Positions 32,806 to 42,409 of a DNA stretch of 64,000 nucleotides are shown piece after piece. This stretch comes from JALQUO01 sp964529685 (GTDB lineage: Bacteria; Pseudomonadota; Alphaproteobacteria; Rickettsiales; Midichloriaceae), in contig CAZGZC010000001.1 of assembly GCA_964529685.1 (NCBI GenBank), forward strand, positions 486,931-550,930, in the 5' to 3' direction. How positions within the stretch are numbered: position 1 is the first letter of the stretch; each line of letters begins with the position of its first letter. Below the pieces are notes generated by a model. The model was not told the DNA's origin and did not search any database. It was given only the letters and a program-made list of their open reading frames with translations. The position numbers and the translations under genes are program-made.

Positions 32806-35351
32806 ACAGAATAAAGTCTTCGATAAAAGAAATATTGATTTTAATAACACTTGTCTTAGCAATTCAGATTATTTCACCTAAAGAAGAGGTGCATGCTGCA
32901 TTTGATTCAATGTTAGAATATGAAAATCAACACCATTTCGATGGATTTATCGATTTTGTTCTTAAGGTTCTAGAAGATATATATATATGCTTCTTCAAAA
33001 ATATTATTTTCAATGTAGGTCAACTTAAACAAACTTGCGTTCCCAGGCTAATTAGCTCAGACATACCATATGAAGATGATTGTAATAATACTCAGAATAA
33101 TGATGATTTTGTTAAAAATCAGATGATTGGTACAATGATTTTCATAGCAGCTTTAGTAGTTGTTATTGCACTTAGTTTTATACCTATAATAGGCACAATT
33201 GCATGGATCATTGTTGGAATAGCTGTTATTCAAGTCATTACAACATGTCTTAGTACTTTTGTCGTTGCACCACATGAATACGTCAATGCCGCTCTAGGGC
33301 ATGTAAATTGTCAGAATGATAATGGTGAAATAAGAAATATTCATCCAGATGCTGTTACTGCTTCTGATGTACCATTTTTTTATACATGCCTTGAAAGTGA
33401 GACTCCAAGGGATATAACGCTTGCTACTGACTGGAAATCACGACTTGATAAAGAATATGGCAATATGACAGGGCCTTCAACGCCGTACTGCCAAGCTATG
33501 AACGCTGATTATGCTATAAACTCTGATTTAATGAGTGGGAAAAGTGCTTTCGGTGTAGATGTCAAAGATCTTACAGTTAGTTCCATTATAGTCCAAAGAG
33601 TTGGATTTTGGCAAATGATTACAAGCAATTCTAGTTATTGTGATATACCTGTGGAGACACAATATTATTTTTCTTTGAATGATATACGAGACATAAAATA
33701 TAATGATAATCCTAAATATGGTGATACAATAGCTTTTTATAGAATTAATTCAGGTAAAATACAACTTTGTTCAGCAACAAATACAATCGCAGCAGCTATA
33801 ATAAATGGCTGCACTTACATTGCTCCTCCAATTCAAATGATATCAATAAATGCTTCTTACACTGAAGGTACGCGATGTCAGTATTTTCTTGGATCCAGAT
33901 CTGATCTTAATAGCTTAGGAAACTACCTAACTAAGCAAGTTCGTTTAAATGGAAATAATCAGTATTCTGCGGTAGGATTATTTCTACAAAGTGATCTACA
34001 CATCACAAGTACAATTGTTGGTTGTATCCAGGACTTGCTTGCTAAAGTTGTTGTTGGCTCTAGTAGCAGTCAACAAGATTCTCTACTTTTCAAAATACAA
34101 AATGTTATGAAAAATATTGTTAAGGTCATCCTGATTTTATATGTTTCATTACTCGGAATAAAGATTATGAGTAATCCTCAACCTCCTCAAACAGGAGAAG
34201 TTATAATGTATATTGTAAAATTTGCTGTTGTTGTGGTAATTTCAGGACTTGCTGGTCCCAAGATTTGGTATGATGAAAAAGGCATGCAAGGACAAGGGAT
34301 GTACCCATTATTGCTTAAATCTGTGAATGATCTTTCAAATAGAGTTTTGCAGAGCACAACAAAAGTTAGTCCTGTTAATATGTGTTATCAAACATATAAT
34401 GGTAGTAATCTTTTATCAGAGCAAGCAATACCTGTTAATAGCTTTTCTGGAGTAAATGTTCTCCCAACTAAAAGTCTTATAGTACAATCAGGTTATATTC
34501 AGTTAAGTATCTGGGATTTTATAGATTGCAAATTGATGAGTTATATCAATTTAAATTCTTGTAAATATACAATCAGTGGCATTGTTTCTTTATGGTTGGT
34601 GTCAATATGTCTTTTCTTTCCAACGGCTTTTCTTCTTGCGATAGTTGTCATAATATTCTGCATTACACTTTTTACAAATATGATGAGATTTGTGCACCTT
34701 GCAATTGTAAGTATGTTTGCTTTAACAATTCTTGTCTTGGTTTCACCTATAATGTCTTGTTTCCTTTTATTTGACTATACAAAACAGACCTTTGAAGCAT
34801 GGTTTAAAATGATGTTAGGCTATATTTTATACCCAGCAGTCATATTTGCATTCGCAGCTCTTATGATTTCAACTTTTGATTCAATTTTTTATGGTATACC
34901 GCACAATAAAGATTGTTTGAGCACTTCATCTTGCACAATCAACGATATCTGTGATGAAAAAAATAATTCTATTTACTGCACGATAGCTAATACTGTATAT
35001 GATGAATTATACGCCCATAATTCAGCACTTAAGAAAAATGATTTCGACCCTCAAATGTGTAATGTCAAGAGTGGCACTATTTTAAGTGCACTGACGCAAA
35101 ATTATGAAGTGAAGATTCTTGGAATTACTATATTCAATATTAAAAGTCTAAAAGATGTTATATTTGATGTTATGTTTCAAGGTTTATTAAAAATGATGTT
35201 ATTTGCAATTCTTTTTGATAAACTAACTAGCGCTGTGGTAAGCTTCTTAGAAGTTCTCCTTGGTGTGTATGGTATCTCGGGTGGAGTCCCTGATTATAGT
35301 GCTAAAGCTAGAGAAGCAATAAAATCAAAAGTTATGGGAGGCAGTAAATGA
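32802..35351 (+). CDS. virB6: VirB6-like type IV secretion membrane protein, first copy
   Basis: An 849-residue protein. A signal peptide-like N-terminus (residues 8-30) is followed by a helical pair near 110-155, a Cys-rich predicted outer domain (about 160-430), and a TrbL/VirB6-type core of about six helices at 435-700 (VMKNIVKVILILYVSLLGI, then IVSLWLVSICLFFPTAFLL, FVHLAIVSMFALTILVLVSP). A final helix lies near 800. Classical VirB6 has about 300 residues; Rickettsiales have these large versions in several copies. The start overlaps the virB4 stop by 4 bp. VirB6 forms part of the inner-membrane channel. Confidence 0.88.
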   Translation: MNRIKSSIKEILILITLVLAIQIISPKEEVHAAFDSMLEYENQHHFDGFIDFVLKVLEDIYICFFKNIIFNVGQLKQTCVPRLISSDIPYEDDCNNTQNNDDFVKNQMIGTMIFIAALVVVIALSFIPIIGTIAWIIVGIAVIQVITTCLSTFVVAPHEYVNAALGHVNCQNDNGEIRNIHPDAVTASDVPFFYTCLESETPRDITLATDWKSRLDKEYGNMTGPSTPYCQAMNADYAINSDLMSGKSAFGVDVKDLTVSSIIVQRVGFWQMITSNSSYCDIPVETQYYFSLNDIRDIKYNDNPKYGDTIAFYRINSGKIQLCSATNTIAAAIINGCTYIAPPIQMISINASYTEGTRCQYFLGSRSDLNSLGNYLTKQVRLNGNNQYSAVGLFLQSDLHITSTIVGCIQDLLAKVVVGSSSSQQDSLLFKIQNVMKNIVKVILILYVSLLGIKIMSNPQPPQTGEVIMYIVKFAVVVVISGLAGPKIWYDEKGMQGQGMYPLLLKSVNDLSNRVLQSTTKVSPVNMCYQTYNGSNLLSEQAIPVNSFSGVNVLPTKSLIVQSGYIQLSIWDFIDCKLMSYINLNSCKYTISGIVSLWLVSICLFFPTAFLLAIVVIIFCITLFTNMMRFVHLAIVSMFALTILVLVSPIMSCFLLFDYTKQTFEAWFKMMLGYILYPAVIFAFAALMISTFDSIFYGIPHNKDCLSTSSCTINDICDEKNNSIYCTIANTVYDELYAHNSALKKNDFDPQMCNVKSGTILSALTQNYEVKILGITIFNIKSLKDVIFDVMFQGLLKMMLFAILFDKLTSAVVSFLEVLLGVYGISGGVPDYSAKAREAIKSKVMGGSK

Positions 35352-35373
35352 TATAGGTGAAAGTTATAATTAT

Positions 35374-38184
35374 ATGTATAAAAATTTCTTATCTTTATTT
35401 GTAGGTCTTATTATTTCTATACAAGTCTCCGGCAAATCTCTGATAAATAACTCAGATTGCATCATTGGTAATTCTACAGATCCTTCTCCAATAATAAAAG
35501 TAAGACCAATAGGAGAGGGGTGTTATAGTTCTTGTCAGCAGTACTGTGCACAAAAGTTTAAGATTGATGTAGGTTCTTTCTCAAAAAATACAGTCTCAAA
35601 TAAAAAAAATGATATGATGCTTATGAAAACGAATATCATGAATATTAATCAAGATAGCATTCAAGATTGCGTCCATTCATGTTTTAGAGGTCTTACATCA
35701 AATCAAAAAATAAGAATTCCAACTAAAATCGATAGTTCTACTGGTATGATTTTAGATGACGATGGCAAAACACCTTACCAATGGAAGTGTAATATTTATT
35801 CTGAAGCAGAAGATATAAATGATCTGAGTTGTGAAAAACCATCAATAACAAGTGGAGCAGCAACTACTGGTGTATGCACTCAAAGTGATCTTGCTAGTTC
35901 ATATGTTGACGGTAATGTTAGGCTTGTTGATGGATCAACAATGCTTATCAAGCTTGCTGATGGAGGAAATATAGTAGATCAAAATACATACGATGATTTC
36001 ACTAAGGTTAATGAAAATGATATATATCTTTGCGGCTTCAAGAGTGTCATATATTCTCCAAAGTATGTTAATGTAGATGGCACTTTTATAGGTGATGATG
36101 CTGTTAGTGGTTTCGATCCAAGGATACATACAATGTTAAATCCATTAGGCACAGGCATTTTTATTAAAAAAAATGATTACATATCTATTAATTATTATGG
36201 AAGATATTATTCTAACTGCAATTCTTCTCACAGCTGTGTAAGAAATAACAATGATTTCCAACTTGGTTTGCTGACAGGAGGAGATGTATGGCAATTAATA
36301 GTTCCAGAACTTTCTATCAATGATCAAAGTGATGAAACTAGAAGAGAAGTAGGTAAAAATTGTGAGATTTGCATAACTAATCAAAATTCACCAATCTGTT
36401 ATACAGATGACTGTAAACACAAAAATTATACAGCAAAAACTAATCAGCTCGTTGGTAGTGTAACATGGATGAATAATCCTAAGCTCTTTACGCAACCTTT
36501 AAGCTCTGGAGATGCAGAATCTCAATTTAGATCAACCTTTTTAAGTGGTAACATTGCAAAGCCGTTCTTGCCTCAAGAACTTAAGATATATTATCCTGCT
36601 TTCAATACATCAAATCAATCAAAAGGAGGATATTTTGTATCTCTTAGTTGGAAAGGGTGTCGTTATCAAAATGGTGAAAGGCTACAATATATTATAGTCA
36701 ATGATGCAATATTAAATTCTGATAATTTTAATCTTTACATGATTAATGACGCCAATTGGAAACCTCTGATAATGAATGATGTTGGTGGTGTATACTCTGT
36801 AAATGTTAATATAACTAGTGATGATCTAGCTATTCCTAGTACCTTTAGTAACGATAATGCTGTCTCTTCCACCAATACAAATCAAGGAAAAATATTTTTC
36901 AGGATTAATCCATTATCTGAGAATGAAGCAAGTACTCTTGGTGTGCAGATGTATGGTAGAGAGAATGCTTTAGGACAATATTATCTTAAAATCGAACCAG
37001 CACCAAATAAATCTATTCCAAGCAAGATTGTAGATATGTTTTATCAACTCTTAAAAGATGTCTCAAGTTCAATCTTTAAAGGATTCCAAACAAATAATGA
37101 ATATCTCACAATTATAAGACTTGTTCTTGTTTTATATATCGCTCTAACTGGCTTAATGTTTATGACAGGAATTGCAAAGATTACACAGAATGAAGCTGTA
37201 GTAAGAATCTTTAAGATCTCAGTAGTCATTATGTTATTGAGCCCTAATAGTTATACTTTCTTTAACGAGAATTTCTTCAAGATTTTCAGTTTTGATAATA
37301 TGAACTTTTTAGCTAATTTATTTACTCCTGAGATTGATATTAGTTTTTCTAAAGATTTACAGACTAATACAAGCGCTTGTTTTAATAATAGTGAGATTAA
37401 AGTGTCGCTCATATGCGTATTAGAAAATGATTTAAAGATGTTTTTTTCATGGGCTTTCTGGAATAGAATTATCGGTATGTTAATAAGTGGTCTGTTTTTA
37501 CCAGCAGTTGCAATAATTGCAGGGGTATTTATGTATGCAATAATTATCTTAAAGGTAACTTTCCTTTTCTGTATTGCTATGCTTGTACTGACAGTGACAA
37601 TATCACTAGCGCCAATTTTTATACCACTGATATTATTTAAATATACAAAATCATTTTTTGATTCATGGGTAAAACAGCTAATCGCGACAATACTACAGCC
37701 AATTTTTATATTTACTGCTATCTCTCTTTTTAGAGCTATGTTTTTAATTCTAATGCAGTCTGCAATTGGTATTGCTGCATGTAAAATGTGCTGGATTGAG
37801 TTTGCTCTACCTTTCGGCACTTATTGCTTGTTTGATTTATATTTTTATGTACCTTTATCACTTAGTAGTTCTCCTGATGCTTTTTCATTACCTATAGCAA
37901 ATATTGGAGTATTTATTTCTATGTTTTTTGTTGGTCATGCAATGTATACTTTCTGTGATTTTGCTTCTAAAATGGCTAAAGAGCTGATTAGTTACGGTTT
38001 ATTTGATATAGGTGAGACAGAAGCAGGGTCTCCTCAAAAAATTATATCTGATCTTAAAGGTTTTAGTAAGCCAGTATATAATGTTGTAACAGCTCCATTA
38101 GATCTACTTGCAATAGATGATGAAAGCAGAAAACTTCGCAAACAATTTAGAAAGCAGCGTAGAGATAAACAAAATGATAAATGA
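35374..38184 (+). CDS. virB6: VirB6-like type IV secretion membrane protein, second copy
   Basis: A 936-residue protein with a signal peptide (residues 3-20). A very large Cys-rich exported domain follows (about 21-570), with cysteine clusters such as C-Y-S-S-C-Q-Q-Y-C near residue 52 and C-E-I-C near 332, and then a VirB6 core of about seven helices from 573 to 865. Its core shares the L-x-L-Y-I-A-L-T-G-L-M-F-M-T-G-I-A-K-I-T-Q pattern with the third copy (LYFLFTSLGFMIGLIKITQ). The tail is basic and charged. The many cysteines suggest disulfides in the periplasm. It lies 22 bp after the first copy and 6 bp before the third. Confidence 0.88.
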   Translation: MYKNFLSLFVGLIISIQVSGKSLINNSDCIIGNSTDPSPIIKVRPIGEGCYSSCQQYCAQKFKIDVGSFSKNTVSNKKNDMMLMKTNIMNINQDSIQDCVHSCFRGLTSNQKIRIPTKIDSSTGMILDDDGKTPYQWKCNIYSEAEDINDLSCEKPSITSGAATTGVCTQSDLASSYVDGNVRLVDGSTMLIKLADGGNIVDQNTYDDFTKVNENDIYLCGFKSVIYSPKYVNVDGTFIGDDAVSGFDPRIHTMLNPLGTGIFIKKNDYISINYYGRYYSNCNSSHSCVRNNNDFQLGLLTGGDVWQLIVPELSINDQSDETRREVGKNCEICITNQNSPICYTDDCKHKNYTAKTNQLVGSVTWMNNPKLFTQPLSSGDAESQFRSTFLSGNIAKPFLPQELKIYYPAFNTSNQSKGGYFVSLSWKGCRYQNGERLQYIIVNDAILNSDNFNLYMINDANWKPLIMNDVGGVYSVNVNITSDDLAIPSTFSNDNAVSSTNTNQGKIFFRINPLSENEASTLGVQMYGRENALGQYYLKIEPAPNKSIPSKIVDMFYQLLKDVSSSIFKGFQTNNEYLTIIRLVLVLYIALTGLMFMTGIAKITQNEAVVRIFKISVVIMLLSPNSYTFFNENFFKIFSFDNMNFLANLFTPEIDISFSKDLQTNTSACFNNSEIKVSLICVLENDLKMFFSWAFWNRIIGMLISGLFLPAVAIIAGVFMYAIIILKVTFLFCIAMLVLTVTISLAPIFIPLILFKYTKSFFDSWVKQLIATILQPIFIFTAISLFRAMFLILMQSAIGIAACKMCWIEFALPFGTYCLFDLYFYVPLSLSSSPDAFSLPIANIGVFISMFFVGHAMYTFCDFASKMAKELISYGLFDIGETEAGSPQKIISDLKGFSKPVYNVVTAPLDLLAIDDESRKLRKQFRKQRRDKQNDK

Positions 38185-38190
38185 TTAGCT

Positions 38191-40596
38191 ATGAAGATTA
38201 GCAATATTCTCTTATGTTTACTCATTTTACTCACTAGTGGTTGTGATAGTGGTAATAGTGAAGTAATAGAAGCAGATGATAACGGCTCTGGAAAAATTGT
38301 CCATGTTCTTGTGAAACCAGGCAGAGACCAGAGTCAAATAATGCAAGATAGTGATGGAAATGTTTTTTTAAAGTGGCTTGATACAGGGCTTTTTATCAGT
38401 AATGAAAGTATAATGCTTTCTAATAAAGAAAGTAATGGATATGATTCTTATCAAGAAGAAATAGCACCAGCTAGAATAGGTTTATCAGTACGTGGAGTAT
38501 GGTATCCATGGGGTATGATACCTAATATAGCGCCAAAACAATGTACAGTAATACCTTGTAGTCTGTCTGATGATTATAGATGTAAATTAGTACCAAGTTC
38601 TACAATGATTGTACAGAATAATCAGGCAAATGACGGATGTTACCTTGCAAATGGATGGGGAGTCTACGTTTTAGTTGCTAAACCGAGATCTGATGGTACA
38701 TATCCAGATCCTAATAAAAATGCAGATGTATCAATTAGCCCTAGTGCAGCAGATGGTTTTTTTACTGGTCATATAGGTGAGTTTAAACCTAATCAGAATG
38801 GATATATAAATATAGATAAACTCTGGTCATGTGATGATAATAATGGTGTTTCTTTGTGTGAAGTAATAGATATGAAGACTGTAGCTAAAGGTAAAATATA
38901 CCTAAAAGTTGTTGATAGTTTCTATATAGATAATAACTCTAGCAAGTCAGATACAAAAGGAAATCAATATATTACTGTTAATATTAAGTCTGGTATATAC
39001 TATCCGAATTTTGTGAGCGCCACTCTTGAAACAATGCATGATTCACTACAATCAATTACTAATAGTTTAAAGAATGTCATTATGGATTCTTTCCGTGATC
39101 TAGTACGAGTAACTATTTTGCTTTATTTCCTTTTCACCAGTCTAGGCTTTATGATAGGTTTGATCAAAATTACACAAACAGAAATGATTGTGCGTTTGCT
39201 TAAAATAGGCATAGTTGTCATGCTAACAACACCTTATAATACTGTATCTGAGTATTTTGTAGAGTTTTATGACCTTACTGCTACATTTGCATCAAATATC
39301 ATTGCTGCAAATCTTCCAAAGATGCCCTATACAGAATCAAATGCCAGCAGTGAATTTGGAGATAAGATGAGTTATCTTTTAATTTATGATGGAATTTTAA
39401 ATCAAGTTATTTCAAAACAAGTTAATTTAAAGATTATATCTTTATTATTCACATCGATGGTTTGGTGTATCCCGCTAATGTATATCTTGATTGTTATAAT
39501 AATTGTTATAGTACTCAGGTCTTTACTGCTTTATATTACAGCCTATGTTCAAATGAATATATTAATACTTATCTTACCAATATTTGCTGTCATGTTGCTT
39601 TTTAAGGTTACTTCAAAACTTTTTCAAGATTGGTTAAAATATATGGCAAACTCTGTCTTGTTGATCATAGTTGCTACATTAGGTATGGGGTTATGTTTAG
39701 GTATAATAAACTCTGTATTATCAGATCTCTTAAATTACAGTATTTCCAAGCAAAATATATGGTGGTTTATATGGTGGTGGAGACCAGAAGATCTTAATGC
39801 ACTCTATTCACATTTGAATGCAGAATCATATCTTATGGCTTTAATGATATCTCTAATATGTTATTCTTTTGTTGAACAGGTACCTAAACTAGCTGATGCT
39901 TTGAGTGACTCACAGTTATCTCCTAGTATTCAGGCTTTTAATGCACTATGGACAGGGGCTAGAGAGATGTTAGATGAGGGCTTTTCCGCAATAAAAAATT
40001 TTAATTCTCAATATCTTGTCGGCAGATTACTTGATCAAAGATATAAAGAAGATGGAGAATATGTAAAAGATAAAGAAGGTAAAGGTATTTTAGATAAATG
40101 GAAGATAACTCGCGATAAAGCTGATAATCTTTTTTATAAGTATATAGGTTCTCAGTATGACAAAATTGATCAAGGATCAATTTTTTCTAATTCAAATATA
40201 AATGATAAATTAAAAAATCAGGAGCTTAACCTATTAAAGAGTGAACAACAATATGCGGGTAATGATTATCAAAAAATGATAGATGATAGGAAGGTTGCTT
40301 TGGATCAAGAACTAAAAAATAATGATACTTTAAAAAATTCTGTTCATTTAGGTGAAGATGCAAATCCAATTTCTCTTTCTGCGGATAACAATAATAATAT
40401 TGTTTATAACGGCCATCACATAGCTAAAGATGATATAAGAGCAGCAATATCTCAAGGTAGAAATCAGATTAATGTTGGCGGTAATAATGTTAATCTTCGT
40501 TCTCAATATAGCAAGGAGTTACATGAAAAGCTTAATAAGAGACTTGAGGAACTAGGCAAGATTGAAGAAGAACTAAGACAAATCAGAAAGAATTAA
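38191..40596 (+). CDS. virB6: VirB6-like type IV secretion membrane protein, third copy, lipoprotein-type N-terminus
   Basis: An 801-residue protein that begins with a lipoprotein signal, L-L-C-L-L-I-L-L-T-S-G-C-D-S-G, so the N-terminus may be lipidated. An exported domain (about 20-285) with G-V-W-Y-P-W-G and paired cysteines is followed by a VirB6 core of about six helices (298-580). A long hydrophilic C-terminal tail (about 590-801), rich in N, K, D and Q, ends in a coiled coil (K-R-L-E-E-L-G-K-I-E-E-E-L). The tail should be cytoplasmic. It is the last vir gene in the row; ftsY follows 27 bp later. Confidence 0.87.
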   Translation: MKISNILLCLLILLTSGCDSGNSEVIEADDNGSGKIVHVLVKPGRDQSQIMQDSDGNVFLKWLDTGLFISNESIMLSNKESNGYDSYQEEIAPARIGLSVRGVWYPWGMIPNIAPKQCTVIPCSLSDDYRCKLVPSSTMIVQNNQANDGCYLANGWGVYVLVAKPRSDGTYPDPNKNADVSISPSAADGFFTGHIGEFKPNQNGYINIDKLWSCDDNNGVSLCEVIDMKTVAKGKIYLKVVDSFYIDNNSSKSDTKGNQYITVNIKSGIYYPNFVSATLETMHDSLQSITNSLKNVIMDSFRDLVRVTILLYFLFTSLGFMIGLIKITQTEMIVRLLKIGIVVMLTTPYNTVSEYFVEFYDLTATFASNIIAANLPKMPYTESNASSEFGDKMSYLLIYDGILNQVISKQVNLKIISLLFTSMVWCIPLMYILIVIIIVIVLRSLLLYITAYVQMNILILILPIFAVMLLFKVTSKLFQDWLKYMANSVLLIIVATLGMGLCLGIINSVLSDLLNYSISKQNIWWFIWWWRPEDLNALYSHLNAESYLMALMISLICYSFVEQVPKLADALSDSQLSPSIQAFNALWTGAREMLDEGFSAIKNFNSQYLVGRLLDQRYKEDGEYVKDKEGKGILDKWKITRDKADNLFYKYIGSQYDKIDQGSIFSNSNINDKLKNQELNLLKSEQQYAGNDYQKMIDDRKVALDQELKNNDTLKNSVHLGEDANPISLSADNNNNIVYNGHHIAKDDIRAAISQGRNQINVGGNNVNLRSQYSKELHEKLNKRLEELGKIEEELRQIRKN

Positions 40597-40605
40597 TCTA
40601 TATGC

Positions 40606-40611
40606 TATAAT
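40606..40611 (+). promoter_or_regulatory. Extended -10 box close to the ftsY start
   Basis: TATGC-TATAAT ends only 12 bp before the ftsY ATG at 40624, so a transcript from it would have a leader of about 5-7 bases. There is no clear -35 box at the normal distance. The same arrangement is seen before pdhB. Confidence 0.45.
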
Positions 40612-40623
40612 CTGATGTAAAAA

Positions 40624-41532
40624 ATGAGTTGGTTCAAATCGATTAAAGAAAAATTAACTAAGACTTCAAATATAATCGCAAGTGGTATTACTAATATCTT
40701 TAGCGGTAAAAAGAGAGTTGATTTCGAGACCCTTCAAGAATTTGAAGAGATGTTGCTGATAAGTGATATGGGACCTGAGATAGCTATTTATCTTGTCAAA
40801 AGGTTGAAAGATGTAAAATTTAATTCAGAAGTGAGTTGCGACTATATAAGAGATTTTCTCAAATTTGAAATCAATAATATTCTAACTAAGGTTGAAAAAA
40901 AATTAACTATCACAAATAATCAAAAGCCATATGTAATAATACTCTGTGGTGTCAATGGTAATGGCAAGACAACTACTGCTGGCAAATTAGCTATGCAATT
41001 TAAGAATCAAGGTTTATCTGTAATCCTTGGTGCTTGCGATACTTTCCGTGCAGCTGCTGTTGAACAGATCCAAGCATGGGGTAAAACAGTAGATTGTAGA
41101 GTGATAACTGGGAATGAGAATAGTGATCCAGCTAGTATTGGATTTAGAGCTTTCCAAGAAGCAATTGATCAAAAGGCTGATGTACTTATCCTTGATACTG
41201 CTGGCCGCCTACACAATAAAACTGATCTGATGAATGAACTTCAGAAGTGTGTGAAAGTTCTAAAGAAACTAGATGAGTCAGCACCGCATGAAATAATTAT
41301 GGTTGTAGATAGCACTACTGGGCAAAATGCTTATAATCAAATCTCAACTTTCAATAGTATTATACCTATCTCTGGTTTGATTTTTACTAAATTAGATAGT
41401 TCTGCAAAAGGTGGAGTTATTGTTGGTTCTGCAAAAAAATATGGCATCCCAATCTATGCAATTGGTGTTGGTGAGAAGGTAGAAGATCTTAGAGAATTCA
41501 ATTCAAAAGAGTTTGTTGATGCACTTCTATGA
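40624..41532 (+). CDS. ftsY: Signal recognition particle receptor FtsY
   Basis: A 302-residue SRP GTPase with a short N-terminal region instead of the long acidic domain of E. coli FtsY, then the NG domain: G-V-N-G-N-G-K-T-T-T-A-G-K-L (P-loop near residue 106), D-T-F-R-A-A-A-V-E-Q, I-L-D-T-A-G-R and F-T-K-L-D. It receives ribosome-SRP complexes at the inner membrane and hands them to SecYEG, necessary for inserting the many membrane proteins here. It follows the vir cluster but has its own -10 box. The last 4 bp overlap the next gene (ATGA). Confidence 0.96.
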   Translation: MSWFKSIKEKLTKTSNIIASGITNIFSGKKRVDFETLQEFEEMLLISDMGPEIAIYLVKRLKDVKFNSEVSCDYIRDFLKFEINNILTKVEKKLTITNNQKPYVIILCGVNGNGKTTTAGKLAMQFKNQGLSVILGACDTFRAAAVEQIQAWGKTVDCRVITGNENSDPASIGFRAFQEAIDQKADVLILDTAGRLHNKTDLMNELQKCVKVLKKLDESAPHEIIMVVDSTTGQNAYNQISTFNSIIPISGLIFTKLDSSAKGGVIVGSAKKYGIPIYAIGVGEKVEDLREFNSKEFVDALL

Positions 41533-41789
41533 GTAATAAGATCTTTTTTATTCTATTGGGCATAGTATTAATTACTATATATGGAATGTTTACTATTAAG
41601 TACAACTCTAGAACGAAACTAAAAGAGCTAGAGAATTTAGAGAAGATGATAGCTGAGGAAGAGAAAAGAATAAAACTACTACAAGTTGATCTAGAACATG
41701 TATCTCGTCCTGAAGCAATTAGCAAAATGCTATATTTACTACCTGATTTAAAACCAATTAAGCCTGCTCAGGTAATAGTGCTTGAATAA
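41529..41789 (+). CDS. FtsL-like small membrane protein
   Basis: An 86-residue protein. One membrane helix (about residues 5-23, IFFILLGIVLITIYGMFTI) is followed by a heptad coiled coil (28-58) and a segment V-S-R-P-E-A-I-S-K-M-L-Y-L-L-P-D-L-K-P. This order (short inside, one helix, coiled coil, then a x-x-P-x-x-I-x-x-M/A turn and a hydrophobic end) matches alphaproteobacterial FtsL, a divisome scaffold with FtsB and FtsQ. FtsL is poorly conserved, so the call rests on architecture. Its start overlaps ftsY by 4 bp. In other bacteria ftsL lies in the dcw cluster, so its site here is unusual. Confidence 0.55.
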   Translation: MSNKIFFILLGIVLITIYGMFTIKYNSRTKLKELENLEKMIAEEEKRIKLLQVDLEHVSRPEAISKMLYLLPDLKPIKPAQVIVLE

Positions 41790-41800
41790 TGAACTGATAC

Positions 41801-42409
41801 ATGATACCTCATCATTTAAAAATGAAAAATAAAAAAATCATCATTATTAATGGTCCTTCTTGTGCTGGAAAATCGACAGTAGCAAAAGAGATATGCAACA
41901 CTGCCAAATTTGTACATCTGCAGATTGATAAAGTGAGCGATTTCTATGGTACAATTTTTCCTAAGGGTATGAAGTTTGTTGATAACGATCCTGGCACTGA
42001 CCATCAAGATAATGGTTTAAAAGGTTTGTTTAATAAGAATAGGTTTGCTCGTAGGAAAGTTGTTGCATCAATAATGCTTGCTACTGTAGAGGAGTTGACT
42101 AAGCAAGGATTTGATCTAGTAATTGATACTGCTCTAGATGGCCCTGATGCGGAAGAGTTAGCGGAACTATACCTAAATCGCCTAAAAGGTAATCATATTC
42201 TTTTCGTAGGTATATTTTGTCCGGTTGAAGAAAGATTGAAGCGTCTGAAAACTAGAACTGATAACAAATTTCTTACTGAAGAGTTTGTGCGATTACAATC
42301 AGATACCTGGGATGTTTTTGGCTTATGCAAACATATGTATGATGTATCATTTGATAGCTCTAAACTAACTTCTATACAAATTAAAGAAGAAATTTTAAGA
42401 AAAATTTAA
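41801..42409 (+). CDS. P-loop phosphotransferase, chloramphenicol phosphotransferase-like
   Basis: A 202-residue protein with Walker A G-P-S-C-A-G-K-S-T near residue 19, then a helix and a Q-I-D-K-V-S-D-F pattern typical of CPT-like small-molecule kinases, and further D-T-A-L-D-G and V-E-E-R-L-K-R-L-K-T-R lid elements. The family includes chloramphenicol 3-O-phosphotransferase and unrelated small kinases; the substrate cannot be told here, and resistance should not be assumed. The start at 41801 gives seven extra residues; ATG at 41822 (MKNKKI) is an equally good start. It ends convergent with the kinase pseudogene and shares about 15 bp with its remnant. Confidence 0.72.
   Translation: MIPHHLKMKNKKIIIINGPSCAGKSTVAKEICNTAKFVHLQIDKVSDFYGTIFPKGMKFVDNDPGTDHQDNGLKGLFNKNRFARRKVVASIMLATVEELTKQGFDLVIDTALDGPDAEELAELYLNRLKGNHILFVGIFCPVEERLKRLKTRTDNKFLTEEFVRLQSDTWDVFGLCKHMYDVSFDSSKLTSIQIKEEILRKI

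Noticed and set aside
41801..42409. Antibiotic resistance gene (chloramphenicol phosphotransferase)
   Set aside because: Only the general fold of small P-loop kinases is visible; the substrate cannot be inferred, so no resistance claim is made.
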